From NCBI GenBank assembly GCA_016201135.1, contig JACQDK010000029.1:1-32723 (forward strand): a DNA stretch of 32,723 nucleotides, written 5' to 3'. The DNA is from Actinomycetota bacterium (lineage in GTDB: Bacteria > Actinomycetota > UBA4738 > HRBIN12). The notes beneath the pieces were generated by a model. It saw nothing but the letters and a program-made list of their open reading frames with translations. It did not search any database and was not told the origin of the DNA. This document shows positions 8,897 through 15,906 of this stretch, piece by piece. Numbering within the stretch: the stretch's first letter is position 1; every line of letters starts with the position of its first letter. The position numbers were made by a program, and so were the translations under genes.

Positions 8897-8920
8897 GGTC
8901 GCGAGGGTCCCCTCGCGACC
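8897..8920. promoter_or_regulatory. 10-bp perfect inverted repeat between fhaA and tRNA-Leu
   Basis: GGTCGCGAGG, a 4-nt loop (GTCC) and CCTCGCGACC form a perfect hairpin or operator. It lies upstream of both fhaA (minus) and the tRNA (plus), so it is not in a place where a terminator is expected for either. A weak extended -10 for the tRNA (TGCTACCAT, 8924-8932) follows it. Function unknown: operator or RNA hairpin. Confidence 0.45.
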
Positions 8921-8945
8921 GGCTGCTACCATCGGGTTCCCGCTC

Positions 8946-9030
<85 letters not shown>

Positions 9031-9128
9031 CTTCAGGTGTCATGGCGCGATCGGCGGCTCGACGATTCCCTCTCTTGACTTGTCTGCGCGGAAGCTTGCC
9101 TCGGACTTGTGGGTGGTGAAGGGGACGA

Positions 9129-9596
9129 GTGACGCCGGACCCAGGATCCGAGCGGTTCTACGAGACGGAGGCGCAGGCCGTGTTCCGCGCCGTCTACTTG
9201 CTGTGCCGCGATCGGGTCCTTGCGGAGGACGCGACGCAAGAGGCCTTCGCTCGGGCGCTCGAACGATGGGAGCGCCTCGGGACCCAACCCTGGGCCGGGG
9301 GGTGGGTGATGACCACGGCGCTGAACGTCACGAGGCGAGGGATGCGGCACCGGCGGGTGCTTCGACCGGTGATCCGCGACGATCCAGATCCGGAGGAGAC
9401 CATCGACCTGTGGGATCGGGTAAAGGGCCTGCCGCGCCGGCAGCAGGAAGCGGTGGTCCTGTGCTACCGCGTGGGCCTCTCCATCGAGGAAGTGGCCCAG
9501 GCCATGGGCTGCAAGGAGGGGACGGTTCGAACTCACCTGTCTCGGGCTCGCAAGGTGCTTCGTGCCGCGCTGAAAGGAGTTTCCGATGGAGACTGA
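9129..9596 (+). CDS. ECF-family RNA polymerase sigma factor
   Basis: The protein is 155 aa from GTG 9129, preceded by an AAGGGG ribosome-binding site about 5 nt upstream. Sigma region 2 is seen as AVFRAVYLLCRDRVLAEDATQEAFARALERWERL. Region 4 is GLPRRQQEAVVLCYRVGLSIEEVAQAMGCKEGTVRTHLSRARKVLRAAL. Both are typical of SigE/SigM-like ECF factors that direct polymerase to stress or envelope promoters. Its end overlaps the start of the beta-propeller membrane gene by 11 nt, so the two are translated together. No separate zf-HC2 anti-sigma gene follows; the membrane protein may take that place (inference). The pair is enclosed by the tRNA-Leu direct repeats. Confidence 0.9.
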   Translation: MTPDPGSERFYETEAQAVFRAVYLLCRDRVLAEDATQEAFARALERWERLGTQPWAGGWVMTTALNVTRRGMRHRRVLRPVIRDDPDPEETIDLWDRVKGLPRRQQEAVVLCYRVGLSIEEVAQAMGCKEGTVRTHLSRARKVLRAALKGVSDGD

Positions 9597-10718
9597 CGAG
9601 AGACTTCGGGCTTTGCTCCGGGAGACGCCCGGAAGCGTCCCCGCCTTCCGAGGCGACCTTCAGCGCGTCGCCGCCCGGGCCAGGATCCGGCGATGGCGAA
9701 GGCGGGCGGCGGTTGGTGGCGTGGCGGCGGTCCTGATGGCCGGCGTGGCCCTTCCGTTGGGCCTGCTGTACGGCCTCCGGGGCTCGAACCACTCGCCCTC
9801 GCCGGTTTCGCAGCTCCTCGTCCGTCCCGTCCTTGCCGCGCAGATCCATGTCCCATCCGGTGCGGTGGACGTGGCGACGAGCGACGGCGCCCTATGGGTC
9901 TCCGGGTTCGGGGTCGTCAGCCGGCTCGATCCGGTGACGGATCGGGTGGTCGCCAAGATCAGGACTCCCGGCACCGAGGATTACAGCAGCATCGCCGTGG
10001 GCGAGGGAAGCGTCTGGGTCTCCGCCGATAACGGCGATGTGTATCGGATCGATCCCTCGACCAACCGCGTTGTTGCGACCGTTCACGTCGGGGGCCCGTT
10101 CAGGGGATCGCCGTGGGGGCGGGCAGCGTTTGGGTCACGCGCCCGATGGGAGGACGTGGCGACCTGATTCGTATCGACCCCCGAACGAACGAGGTGGCTG
10201 GGCCCACCATCAAGGTTGGCCCCGGACCAACGCAGGCAGCCTACGGACTAGGCGTGGTGTGGGTTCAGAACACCTCCCCGCAATCCGTCATGCGGGTCGA
10301 TCCGGCGACGGGAGATGTCTCCACGGTGCCCGTCGTTGGCGCGCTAGCCGTGGGATACGGCTCGCTGTGGACGGCTTCGGATGACTCTCTCACCCGGTTC
10401 GACCCCGAGACCGGCCGTTCCGTCGCGAGCATCCAGATCCCTCGCGCGGAGGGAGTTGCCGTCGGAGCAGGTGAAGTGTGGGTTCTCGCCTCCCCGAGAT
10501 CGAGCTCGCCCACGCTCTTCTACCCGATCAAGCACACCGCGACGCTTTGGGAGGTGGACCCGAACACGAACCGGATCGTCGGCAGGCCGATCCGACTCGA
10601 CGCCTTGCAGCCCATCGCGATCACGGCCGGTGACGGTGGCGTGTGGATCGCCGACTACGATAGCGGGACGGTCACGCGCTTCGATCTCGTCCCGTGTGGC
10701 GGCTCCGGATGCGAGTGA
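9586..10718 (+). CDS. Membrane-anchored beta-propeller protein, putative sigma regulator (frameshifted)
   Basis: This is read in two frames joined at about 10100. Frame one starts METDERLRALLRETPGSVPAFRGDLQRVAARARIRRWRRRAAVGGVAAVLMAGVALPLGLLYGL: a cytoplasmic head of about 45 residues, then one membrane helix. The outside part is a series of repeats of the type GALWVSGFGVVSRLDPVTDRVV, GSVWVSADNGDVYRIDPSTNRVV and GSVWVTRP, as in virginiamycin-lyase-like or YVTN propellers. Reading is lost at CCCGTTCAGG and resumes in another frame as IAVGAGSVWVTRP; one missing G would restore a protein of about 377 aa. The C-terminus has two Cys (PCGGSGC). It probably senses something outside the cell and controls the overlapping sigma factor (inference from gene order). 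A sequencing error is as likely as a real mutation. Confidence 0.75.
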
Positions 10719-10739
10719 ATCGAGAGGAATGCGAACGAT

Positions 10740-10752
10740 GAGGGCATGCCCT

Positions 10753-10753
<1 letters not shown>
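10740..10753. repeat. 14-bp perfect palindrome abutting the second tRNA copy
   Basis: GAGGGCATGCCCTC is its own reverse complement. It ends on the first base of the 82-bp repeat and replaces the 5' acceptor strand of the second tRNA copy. It could be a recombination scar, part of a terminator for the beta-propeller gene, or an 8-nt insertion (ATGCCCTC) after GGGC of a formerly complete acceptor. Confidence 0.5.
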
Positions 10754-10834
<81 letters not shown>

Positions 10835-10890
10835 AGAGCGCTCAGCGTCCCTGAGCGTTGTTGGAGGTGGTCCGGTTCACCCTCTGCGCT

Positions 10891-11301
10891 TCAAGTCTGC
10901 GAAGCGAGCTCGGCGGCGAGCTCGGCCGCGGTTCGGATCGGGATGCCGCGCCAGCTCCTCAGTCGCGTGAGATGGCGGTCGCCGGAGACGATCGCGTCGG
11001 CGTTCCCGGCCACGGCGGCCTCCAGCACCCGGTCGTCCGCGGGGTCGGCCGCGATCTCGTGGACGCGTTCCGTCGGCTGGACGACGAGGCCGATCCGGAT
11101 CACCTGGGCGACGACCTCTTCGGCCATGGCCGCCTCCCATCCGAACTTCTCGACCAGCACGCGACCGAGCTCCGCCAAGAGGGGAGCGGAGGTCACGAGG
11201 ACGGTGCGACCCTCGAGCGCGGCGCGGTAGATGGTTTCCGGGGCTCCTCCGGGGAAGATGAACGCGGAGACGAGGATGTTGGTATCGAAGACGACCCTCA
11301 A
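10891..11301 (-). CDS. PIN-domain toxin of a type II toxin-antitoxin pair
   Basis: The protein is 136 aa and reads MRVVFDTNILVSAFIFPGG. It starts at TTG 11301, overlapping the antitoxin stop (TTGA). PIN-fold acidic residues are present: D6, E44, the DPADD group at 86-90 and D108 (SGDRHL), consistent with a Mg-dependent RNase. It belongs to the group annotated as putative toxin component, PIN family. The weak TTG start behind the antitoxin stop would keep toxin synthesis lower than antitoxin synthesis, a usual arrangement. The RNA target is unknown. It lies next to the tRNA repeat, but no evidence links it to the islet. Confidence 0.85.
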   Translation of the reverse strand: MRVVFDTNILVSAFIFPGGAPETIYRAALEGRTVLVTSAPLLAELGRVLVEKFGWEAAMAEEVVAQVIRIGLVVQPTERVHEIAADPADDRVLEAAVAGNADAIVSGDRHLTRLRSWRGIPIRTAAELAAELASQT

Positions 11302-11546
11302 CGGCGGGCCTCATCGATGAGCCGCTCGACGTCCTTCTCGTCCCCGATCCCGAGCCGCCGGGCCTGCGCGGCTCCGTACCTCTGGAGGGACTCGAAGGTG
11401 CCGGTCTCCCGGTAGACGCCGTAGACGCGAAGCATCTCCCGGAACAGCTCGCTCCTGTTCCGCCCCTCCTCCTCGGCGATCCGCTCGAATGCCGAGGCCG
11501 AGTCCGGCGGAACCGAGACCGCGATCACCTTGGACGACCGCCCCAT
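11298..11546 (-). CDS. Ribbon-helix-helix antitoxin
   Basis: The protein is 82 aa from ATG 11546, which has a strong Shine-Dalgarno sequence (GGAGGAGG) about 6 nt upstream. The longer 101-aa ORF start is therefore rejected. The N-terminus SSKVIAVSVPPDSASAFERIAEEEGRNRSELFREMLRVY is a CopG/RHH DNA-binding fold (a beta strand then two helices). The tail is charged and presumably wraps the PIN toxin. It is the first gene of the pair and probably autoregulates through the palindrome at 11570-11582, 24 nt upstream. Confidence 0.82.
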   Translation of the reverse strand: MGRSSKVIAVSVPPDSASAFERIAEEEGRNRSELFREMLRVYGVYRETGTFESLQRYGAAQARRLGIGDEKDVERLIDEARR

Positions 11547-11569
11547 GTGTGCCTCCTCCCACGGTGGTT

Positions 11570-11582
11570 CATACAGTGTATG
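11570..11582. promoter_or_regulatory. Palindromic operator upstream of the toxin-antitoxin pair
   Basis: CATACAGTGTATG is a 5-bp inverted repeat around AGT, located 24 bp before the antitoxin ATG. Read on the minus strand it includes TACACT, a possible -10 box. RHH antitoxins normally repress their own promoter through such short palindromes. The role is inferred. Confidence 0.55.
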
Positions 11583-11609
11583 ACCAAGGCCGGTGACCGG
11601 CAAGAGCCC

Positions 11610-12833
11610 TCAACCCGCGGTGCGCGCGGCGATCTGGTTCGCGACGATGGCCGCGTCCTTTCCCACTCCGCACAGGAGCGATGACTTCCGTGTGCGGAGG
11701 AAGTGGACGCCGACGAAGTACAGACCCTGCGCCGCAGAGCTCGCGCCCTCGACGTGGTTCGGGAACCCGAGCTCGTCGAAGGCCCCCGGCACCTTCACCC
11801 ACCTGCCGTAGTCGGGCCGGAAGCCGCCGGTGAAGATCACCGCTCCGAAGTCCGACAGATCCAGGTGCTCCGGCGCTCGGGCGTCGAACGGTTCGGGCTC
11901 GGGGATGTCCGGCATCGCCAGACCGCGTTCGGCCACCAGCTTGCGAACGAGATCCATGATCTGCAGGTACCGCTCGTCTCCCCAGGCGACGCTCTCGCCG
12001 AGGTCGGGGGCGAACAGCGCCCGGCGGCCCTCGGCTTCCAGGAAGTGACCGAGCAGGGTGACGCCGGCGCTGCGCAGGGTTCGAAGGTGAAGGTCGTGGC
12101 CGCCGCTGTGCCCGCTGGCCAGGACGTTGGCCGCCAGGCGCGCGGCCGGGGTGGGCAGGGCTGTGACCGGCTGGTCCAGGAACCCCGTCTCCAGCACCCA
12201 CCAGAAGATGTCGCGGTCGCCGAGGCGGCGTGGTACCCACGGCGCCCGGCCGCACGAGAGGAACACCTCCCGACCGGCCTCGTGCAGTTCCTCCGCGAGC
12301 TGGCAGCCCGTCTGGCCGCTGCCGATCACGAGCACCTTGCCGGGGGGAAGCGCCTCGGGGTTCCGGTAGCCCTCGACGTCGATCTGCGGGAGTTCCGCGG
12401 GCAGGCTCGATGCGCGCGCGGGCCGATGGGGTAGCTGGTAGGCGCCTGTGCTGACGACGACGGTCCGGGCCTGGATCTCGCCCCCCGAAGTGCGGAGGAG
12501 GAAGCGGTCTTCCTCCGCGGGTTCTAGAGAGGTCACCTCGATGTCCTCGCGCACGGGCGCGCCGAGGCCCTCGGCGTAGCGCTCCAGGTACTCGACGATC
12601 TGGTCGCGAGGCATGAAGCCGTCCGGATCAACACCGTCGTAGGGACCACCGGGAAGCTGGAGGGACCAGTTGGGCGTGACCAGGCAGAAACTGTCCCAGC
12701 GGTTCCGCCACGTCTCACCGATCCGGCCCCAATCCATGACGACGTGCTCGACGCCCGCCCGCGTGAGCTCGTGACTCGTGGCCAGGCCCGCCTGCCCGCC
12801 ACCGATCACAACGGTGTCGATACGTTCCGCCAT
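11610..12833 (-). CDS. FAD/NAD(P)-dependent monooxygenase-like oxidoreductase (CzcO/FMO type)
   Basis: The protein is about 407 aa starting MAERIDTVVIGGGQAGLATSHEL; the track start at 12845 adds four residues and neither has a clear ribosome-binding site. The first Rossmann motif (GGGQAGLA, FAD) is near the N-terminus and a second (VIGSGQTGCQLAEEL, NAD(P)H) at about 170-185. Between them WRNRWDSFCLVTPNWSLQLPG resembles the substrate/FAD region of flavin monooxygenases and the CzcO group. A late ATG-type motif FTGGFRPDYGRW and C-terminal GLYFVGVHFL complete the fold. The substrate cannot be told. It follows the toxin-antitoxin pair on the same strand but lies upstream in transcription. Confidence 0.82.
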   Translation of the reverse strand: MAERIDTVVIGGGQAGLATSHELTRAGVEHVVMDWGRIGETWRNRWDSFCLVTPNWSLQLPGGPYDGVDPDGFMPRDQIVEYLERYAEGLGAPVREDIEVTSLEPAEEDRFLLRTSGGEIQARTVVVSTGAYQLPHRPARASSLPAELPQIDVEGYRNPEALPPGKVLVIGSGQTGCQLAEELHEAGREVFLSCGRAPWVPRRLGDRDIFWWVLETGFLDQPVTALPTPAARLAANVLASGHSGGHDLHLRTLRSAGVTLLGHFLEAEGRRALFAPDLGESVAWGDERYLQIMDLVRKLVAERGLAMPDIPEPEPFDARAPEHLDLSDFGAVIFTGGFRPDYGRWVKVPGAFDELGFPNHVEGASSAAQGLYFVGVHFLRTRKSSLLCGVGKDAAIVANQIAARTAG

Positions 12834-13212
12834 GGGTCGGAGCATGCTACCCGGACCGTCGGGGGGTTGTCCGACGGGCGCCGCCGCGCGCAGACTGTCG
12901 CTGCCCGCGGAAGGGAGGATGCGCGTGCCGCTGGCTCACCGAGGTTCGTGGCTGGAAACGCGTGGTGCTCATCGCGATCCTGATGGTGCTGGCCGTCGGC
13001 ATCGGCCTCGCGCTGCGGGCTCTGGGGTTCGGCCCGTCCGACGTCTCCAAGACGTGACTCGGCGAGCGCGTCGGACGCCACCCGGGACGACGTCGATCGC
13101 GCGATCGGCCGTTAGGCGCGGCTCCGAGTCTCCGAGGTGATGGGCGGAGCCGTGCTGCTCGAAGTGGCGGACCCCACCAGCTCTTCGGCTTCAGACCCGG
13201 GGTCCATCGCCC
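12834..13212. other. Gene-poor stretch with a possible tiny membrane ORF
   Basis: No recognisable gene. On the plus strand 12962-13057 encodes 31 residues from GTG (VVLIAILMVLAVGIGLALRA, ending PSDVSKT, stop TGA). This is a clear hydrophobic helix, and in-frame sequence upstream (WLTEVRGWKR) looks like a continuation. A purine-rich GGAAGGGAGG lies at about 12909-12918 but is followed by starts in another frame, so a one-base error could hide a membrane peptide of about 43 aa. The remainder shows nothing notable. Confidence 0.35.
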
Positions 13213-13719
13213 TCATCTCCGACCTTGAGACGGGGCATCACCCAGATCTGCCAGGTCGGGCACGAGCTCCTCGGGATGGTCACCAAGAAGGTACCGGGCA
13301 CTCGGACCTCTGGTCGAAGCGATGTCGTCCGGGTTGTAGAGACGGCATCTTTGCAGCGACAGGCATCCACAGCCGATACAGCCCGTCAGGTCGCTACGGA
13401 GTGCCTCGAGCGCGGCGATCCGGTCATCTAGCCGCCGACGCCACGATCGCGAGAGCTTGGCCCACTCAGCCTTCGTGGGCGCTCGGTCGGCGGGCAGGAT
13501 CGCGAGCGCCTCGCCGATCTCCTCGAGCGTCAGTCCCAGCCTCTGTGCGATCCGGATGAGGGCCACGCGGCGGAGAACGTGCCTCGGGTAGGTGCGGCCC
13601 CCACCACTGGTCCTGTCGGATCGGATCAAGCCTAGGGACTCGTAGAAGCGCAGGGCTGATGCCGCAAGTCCGCTCCGTTCGGCTACCTCGCCGATCCGGA
13701 TCACGTCGTCGGCCCGCAT
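13213..13719 (-). CDS. soxR: Redox-sensing MerR-family activator SoxR
   Basis: The protein is 168 aa from ATG 13719 (MRADDVIRIGEVAERSGLAASALRFYESLGLI). The track ORF is longer only because no upstream stop exists. The N-terminal MerR winged helix is followed by a dimerisation helix and the [2Fe-2S] loop C114-IGC117-GC119-LSLQRC125, which matches the CxxCxCxxxxxC cluster of SoxR. The C-terminal tail (about 40 residues after the cluster) is longer than in E. coli, as in actinobacterial SoxR proteins. In actinobacteria SoxR responds to redox-active compounds such as quinones and phenazines rather than to superoxide alone. It lies divergent from the questin-oxidase-like gene, with a SoxR-type operator between them. 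Confidence 0.93.
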   Translation of the reverse strand: MRADDVIRIGEVAERSGLAASALRFYESLGLIRSDRTSGGGRTYPRHVLRRVALIRIAQRLGLTLEEIGEALAILPADRAPTKAEWAKLSRSWRRRLDDRIAALEALRSDLTGCIGCGCLSLQRCRLYNPDDIASTRGPSARYLLGDHPEELVPDLADLGDAPSQGRR

Positions 13720-13735
13720 CTCCCTCGAACGCTCC

Positions 13736-13766
13736 TTGACTTGAAGTGGACTTGAAGTCGTAAGGT
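13736..13766 (+). promoter_or_regulatory. SoxR-type promoter/operator driving the questin-oxidase-like gene
   Basis: A -35 box TTGACT (13736-13741) and a -10-like TAAGGT (13761-13766) are separated by 19 bp, the overlong spacer typical of MerR/SoxR-activated promoters. The spacer holds a dyad centred on AAGT-GG-ACTT with CTTG and GAAG flanks, closely like the E. coli sox box core AAGTTAACTT. It can equally be read as two copies of ACTTGAAGT. It starts 17 bp upstream of soxR, so autoregulation is also possible. Confidence 0.72.
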
Positions 13767-13834
13767 CCTGACCAGCGACTTGCGATGTGAGGACGCGAGA
13801 TGGGGACGATACCAAAGACGGAGCGAAGGCCCAG

Positions 13835-15088
13835 ATGAGCGAGACCCTCGACGAAGCGCTCGAGATCTTGCACGACACCGGCCCCGAGTTCAGCGAGGAC
13901 GACGAAGGCGGTCTCTCCAACCACGGCCCGATGGCTGCCGAGGCTCTGTGCGCCCTTGGACGCGAGGACGAAGTCATCGGGTGGGTCGAGGGCTACATCC
14001 CTCGTCTCCAGGAACACCCCAGCGCCGGTGAGCCCGTCGGCGATGCTTGGCACGAAGCGCTGGGGGAGTACGCGAGGCTGCCCGACTGGATCGCCCTGTT
14101 CGATGGCGAGCTCGCTGAAGGGGATTGGCAGGAAACACTGAACACGTGGGTCGCTCGTCTTGCTCCGGGTCTTGCAGCGGCCGCTACGCACGGGCTGATC
14201 AGAACCGCCCACGCCGCGCGTTCCCTCGGGCAGAGCGACGTACCAGGCCGCCGCCATGAACTCGCGGAAGGGCTCGCCTACTGGGCTGCCCGCTATCAGC
14301 AACTTCCCGGGAAGCTCGCCGATTCCCCTTCCCGTCTTGCGCCGTCCGATGCTCTTCGACGCGTCAAACGACTCGAGGTCCGAAGCTCAGGCTTGATCAG
14401 CGACGACTTGCGCGGACTCGACGAGCTCCCTGGCTTTGCGGGCGTGGTGAATCTCGTCGACCCTTCCCCAGACCCGGCACGGTTCCTCTCGGAGATGACA
14501 CTTACGTTTGCCCGCGCGTACCTCGAGACGGTCTCATCGGGACGGATCATCGGAATGATCCACTCCGTGACGGGGCCGAGCGCCTTGCGTCTCCTGATGC
14601 CACACATAGAGCTGGACACGGCGGCGACCGCTTCGCGCTTCGCGTGGCAGACGGGGGCCGGGATCTATGCGGCGCTCGCTGGGACGAGCGACGAACCTTT
14701 TGAGGTGTCGACTTCGTTGGATATCGAGGATCTCGTGGATCAGGCAGTCGCCACCGGGGACGAGCATGCGATCAAGTTCATGGAAGCGTGTATTCGCGAG
14801 CACGCGCTCAACCCCGATCCGATCTACCTGACCGCGGCGTCGGATGCAGCGACGCGTCTCGCCGCCGACTACGACCGTCAGGTTGAAGAGAAGTCGCTGG
14901 GCTCGCCTTGCTTCGAAGAATGTGGTGACGTCGTGGTGACGCGCCGACACGCGGTGGGGCGATCGCGTGAGACGGCAAGGGCCGGGGACATGCCCCGGCC
15001 TACCGTGGTTCCCTTCGTGCCCTATGCCGTCGCGCAGGTGCAGTGGACGTCGGCCTCGCCGCAGCCCCGACAGAGCAGCGTGCAGTAG
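13835..15088 (+). CDS. Questin-oxidase-like protein (DUF4243)
   Basis: The start is ATG 13835 (MSETLDEALEILHDTGPEFSEDDEGGLSNHGPMAAEAL) with a GAAGG element about 7 nt upstream. Family members include fungal questin oxidase, which opens an anthraquinone ring by Baeyer-Villiger-type oxidation; bacterial members are mostly uncharacterised. Conserved-looking stretches are GLSNHGPMAAEAL, TFARAYLETVSSGRIIGMIHSVTGPSALR and HAIKFMEACIREHALNPDPIYLTAASDAATRL. The matching fold seems to end near 14890. The last ~65 residues are low-quality sequence that runs through a terminator-like hairpin (14980-15000) and into an opposite gene, so the true stop was probably lost by a small error. SoxR control suggests quinone detoxification (inference). 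Confidence 0.75.
   Translation: MSETLDEALEILHDTGPEFSEDDEGGLSNHGPMAAEALCALGREDEVIGWVEGYIPRLQEHPSAGEPVGDAWHEALGEYARLPDWIALFDGELAEGDWQETLNTWVARLAPGLAAAATHGLIRTAHAARSLGQSDVPGRRHELAEGLAYWAARYQQLPGKLADSPSRLAPSDALRRVKRLEVRSSGLISDDLRGLDELPGFAGVVNLVDPSPDPARFLSEMTLTFARAYLETVSSGRIIGMIHSVTGPSALRLLMPHIELDTAATASRFAWQTGAGIYAALAGTSDEPFEVSTSLDIEDLVDQAVATGDEHAIKFMEACIREHALNPDPIYLTAASDAATRLAADYDRQVEEKSLGSPCFEECGDVVVTRRHAVGRSRETARAGDMPRPTVVPFVPYAVAQVQWTSASPQPRQSSVQ
14980..15000. terminator. Bidirectional terminator-like hairpin
   Basis: GGCCGGGG, a 5-nt loop ACATG and CCCCGGCC form a perfect 8-bp stem. It lies between the convergent questin-oxidase-like gene (plus) and the OsmC/mini-protein operon (minus, ending 15022). 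No U-tract follows on either side, so termination efficiency is uncertain. Confidence 0.5.
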
Positions 15089-15204
15089 CGGTCGGAGCCG
15101 CCGTGCAGGTGCCCGGGGTCGTGCTCGTCGGCCTCGGCCCCGCAGATCGCGCACTTCCAACCGGCAGTGACACCCCCGCACTTCACGCAGCGGTCGTCGC
15201 TCAT
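15022..15204 (-). CDS. Cysteine-rich zinc-ribbon mini-protein, 60 aa
   Basis: It starts at ATG 15204, overlapping the stop of the OsmC-like gene (ATGA), so it is translationally coupled; the track start upstream is rejected. The 60 residues hold ten Cys and three His: CVKCGG, WKCAICG, HDPGHLHGG, YCTLLCRGCG and HCTC. The spacing suggests two treble-clef or ribbon-type metal sites. No named family is recognised. Coupling to a thiol-peroxidase-like OsmC protein and the opposing stress sigma operon hint at redox or metal sensing (inference). Confidence 0.68.
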   Translation of the reverse strand: MSDDRCVKCGGVTAGWKCAICGAEADEHDPGHLHGGSDRYCTLLCRGCGEADVHCTCATA

Positions 15205-15764
15205 CGGACCTCCAGGTCGGTCACGACCGGGGTCGCGTTCGCGATGATGTCTCGCACGGGCGAGGTGTCCTGAACGTACTGACACAGCTCCTCGAGCGTC
15301 GCGGCGTCGGCGTTGCTGGCCTTCGCTGTCCCCTTGACGCGGATCTCCGTGAAGCCCGCGCGGGGGCCGCCGCCCAGTCCGACGAAGGTGCGGAGGTCGA
15401 CATCACCCTCCAGCTCGTAGGAGAGCTCCTCCAGGTCGATCCCGCGCGCGGCCGCGTTGTAGGCGAACCCGACCGCGTAGCAGAACCCCAGCGCCGCAAG
15501 CACCAGCTCCACCGCGTTCGCGCCCGCGTCGTCGCCGAGCAGGACCGCGGGCTCGCTTCCCACGAGCGTGTGCGTGTCCGCGTGGGCGGACTCCTGCCCC
15601 GCATGGGTGAACGCCGAGATGCGTCCCGTGCTCGTCCCGCCGCCGGTCCAGTCGGTCTTCGCCTTGAACGTGAACCGCCCGATGCCGGGATCCTGCTCGA
15701 TCGCGCCGATCGTCTGGACCAATCGGTCGACGTCGACCCCGTTCCTTGCCGTGGTCGTTGCCAT
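15201..15764 (-). CDS. OsmC/Ohr-family protein
   Basis: The protein is 187 aa from ATG 15764 (MATTTARNGVDVDRLVQTIGAI), which has an A/G-rich Shine-Dalgarno sequence (AAGGGGG) just upstream; the 213-aa track start is rejected. OsmC-like proteins reduce organic hydroperoxides with paired cysteines. Visible family features are GANAVELVLAALGFCYAVGFAYNAAARGIDLEELSYELEGDVD and a C-terminal TEIRVKGTAKASNADAATLEELCQYVQDTSPVRDII. Two Cys are present, one in GFCYAV and one in ELCQYV, fitting the catalytic pair. It is divergent from the ECF operon across the large inverted repeat at 15811-15852. Confidence 0.88.
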   Translation of the reverse strand: MATTTARNGVDVDRLVQTIGAIEQDPGIGRFTFKAKTDWTGGGTSTGRISAFTHAGQESAHADTHTLVGSEPAVLLGDDAGANAVELVLAALGFCYAVGFAYNAAARGIDLEELSYELEGDVDLRTFVGLGGGPRAGFTEIRVKGTAKASNADAATLEELCQYVQDTSPVRDIIANATPVVTDLEVR

Positions 15765-15810
15765 GTGCTGCCCCCTTCCCTCGATCTTAGTGAGTGAGGA
15801 CGCGCCGCCG

Positions 15811-15852
15811 GACGAACCCATTGCATCTCGCGCAGGATGCAATAGGTTCGTC
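15811..15852. promoter_or_regulatory. Large inverted repeat between osmC-like and ECF sigma genes
   Basis: Two 17-nt arms, GACGAACCCATTGCATC and GATGCAATAGGTTCGTC, pair with one mismatch around an 8-nt centre TCGCGCAG. The element sits about midway between two divergent starts (47 bp from 15764, 55 bp from 15907). The inner ATTGCATC/GATGCAAT dyad is the size of a dimeric repressor site. The binding protein is unknown; a MarR-type regulator is one guess. Confidence 0.65.
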
Positions 15853-15906
15853 GGCGCGAGCGTCTTTCAGTCTGAGAATCACTCCGAAGTGAGGAAGCGC
15901 CGTGGG

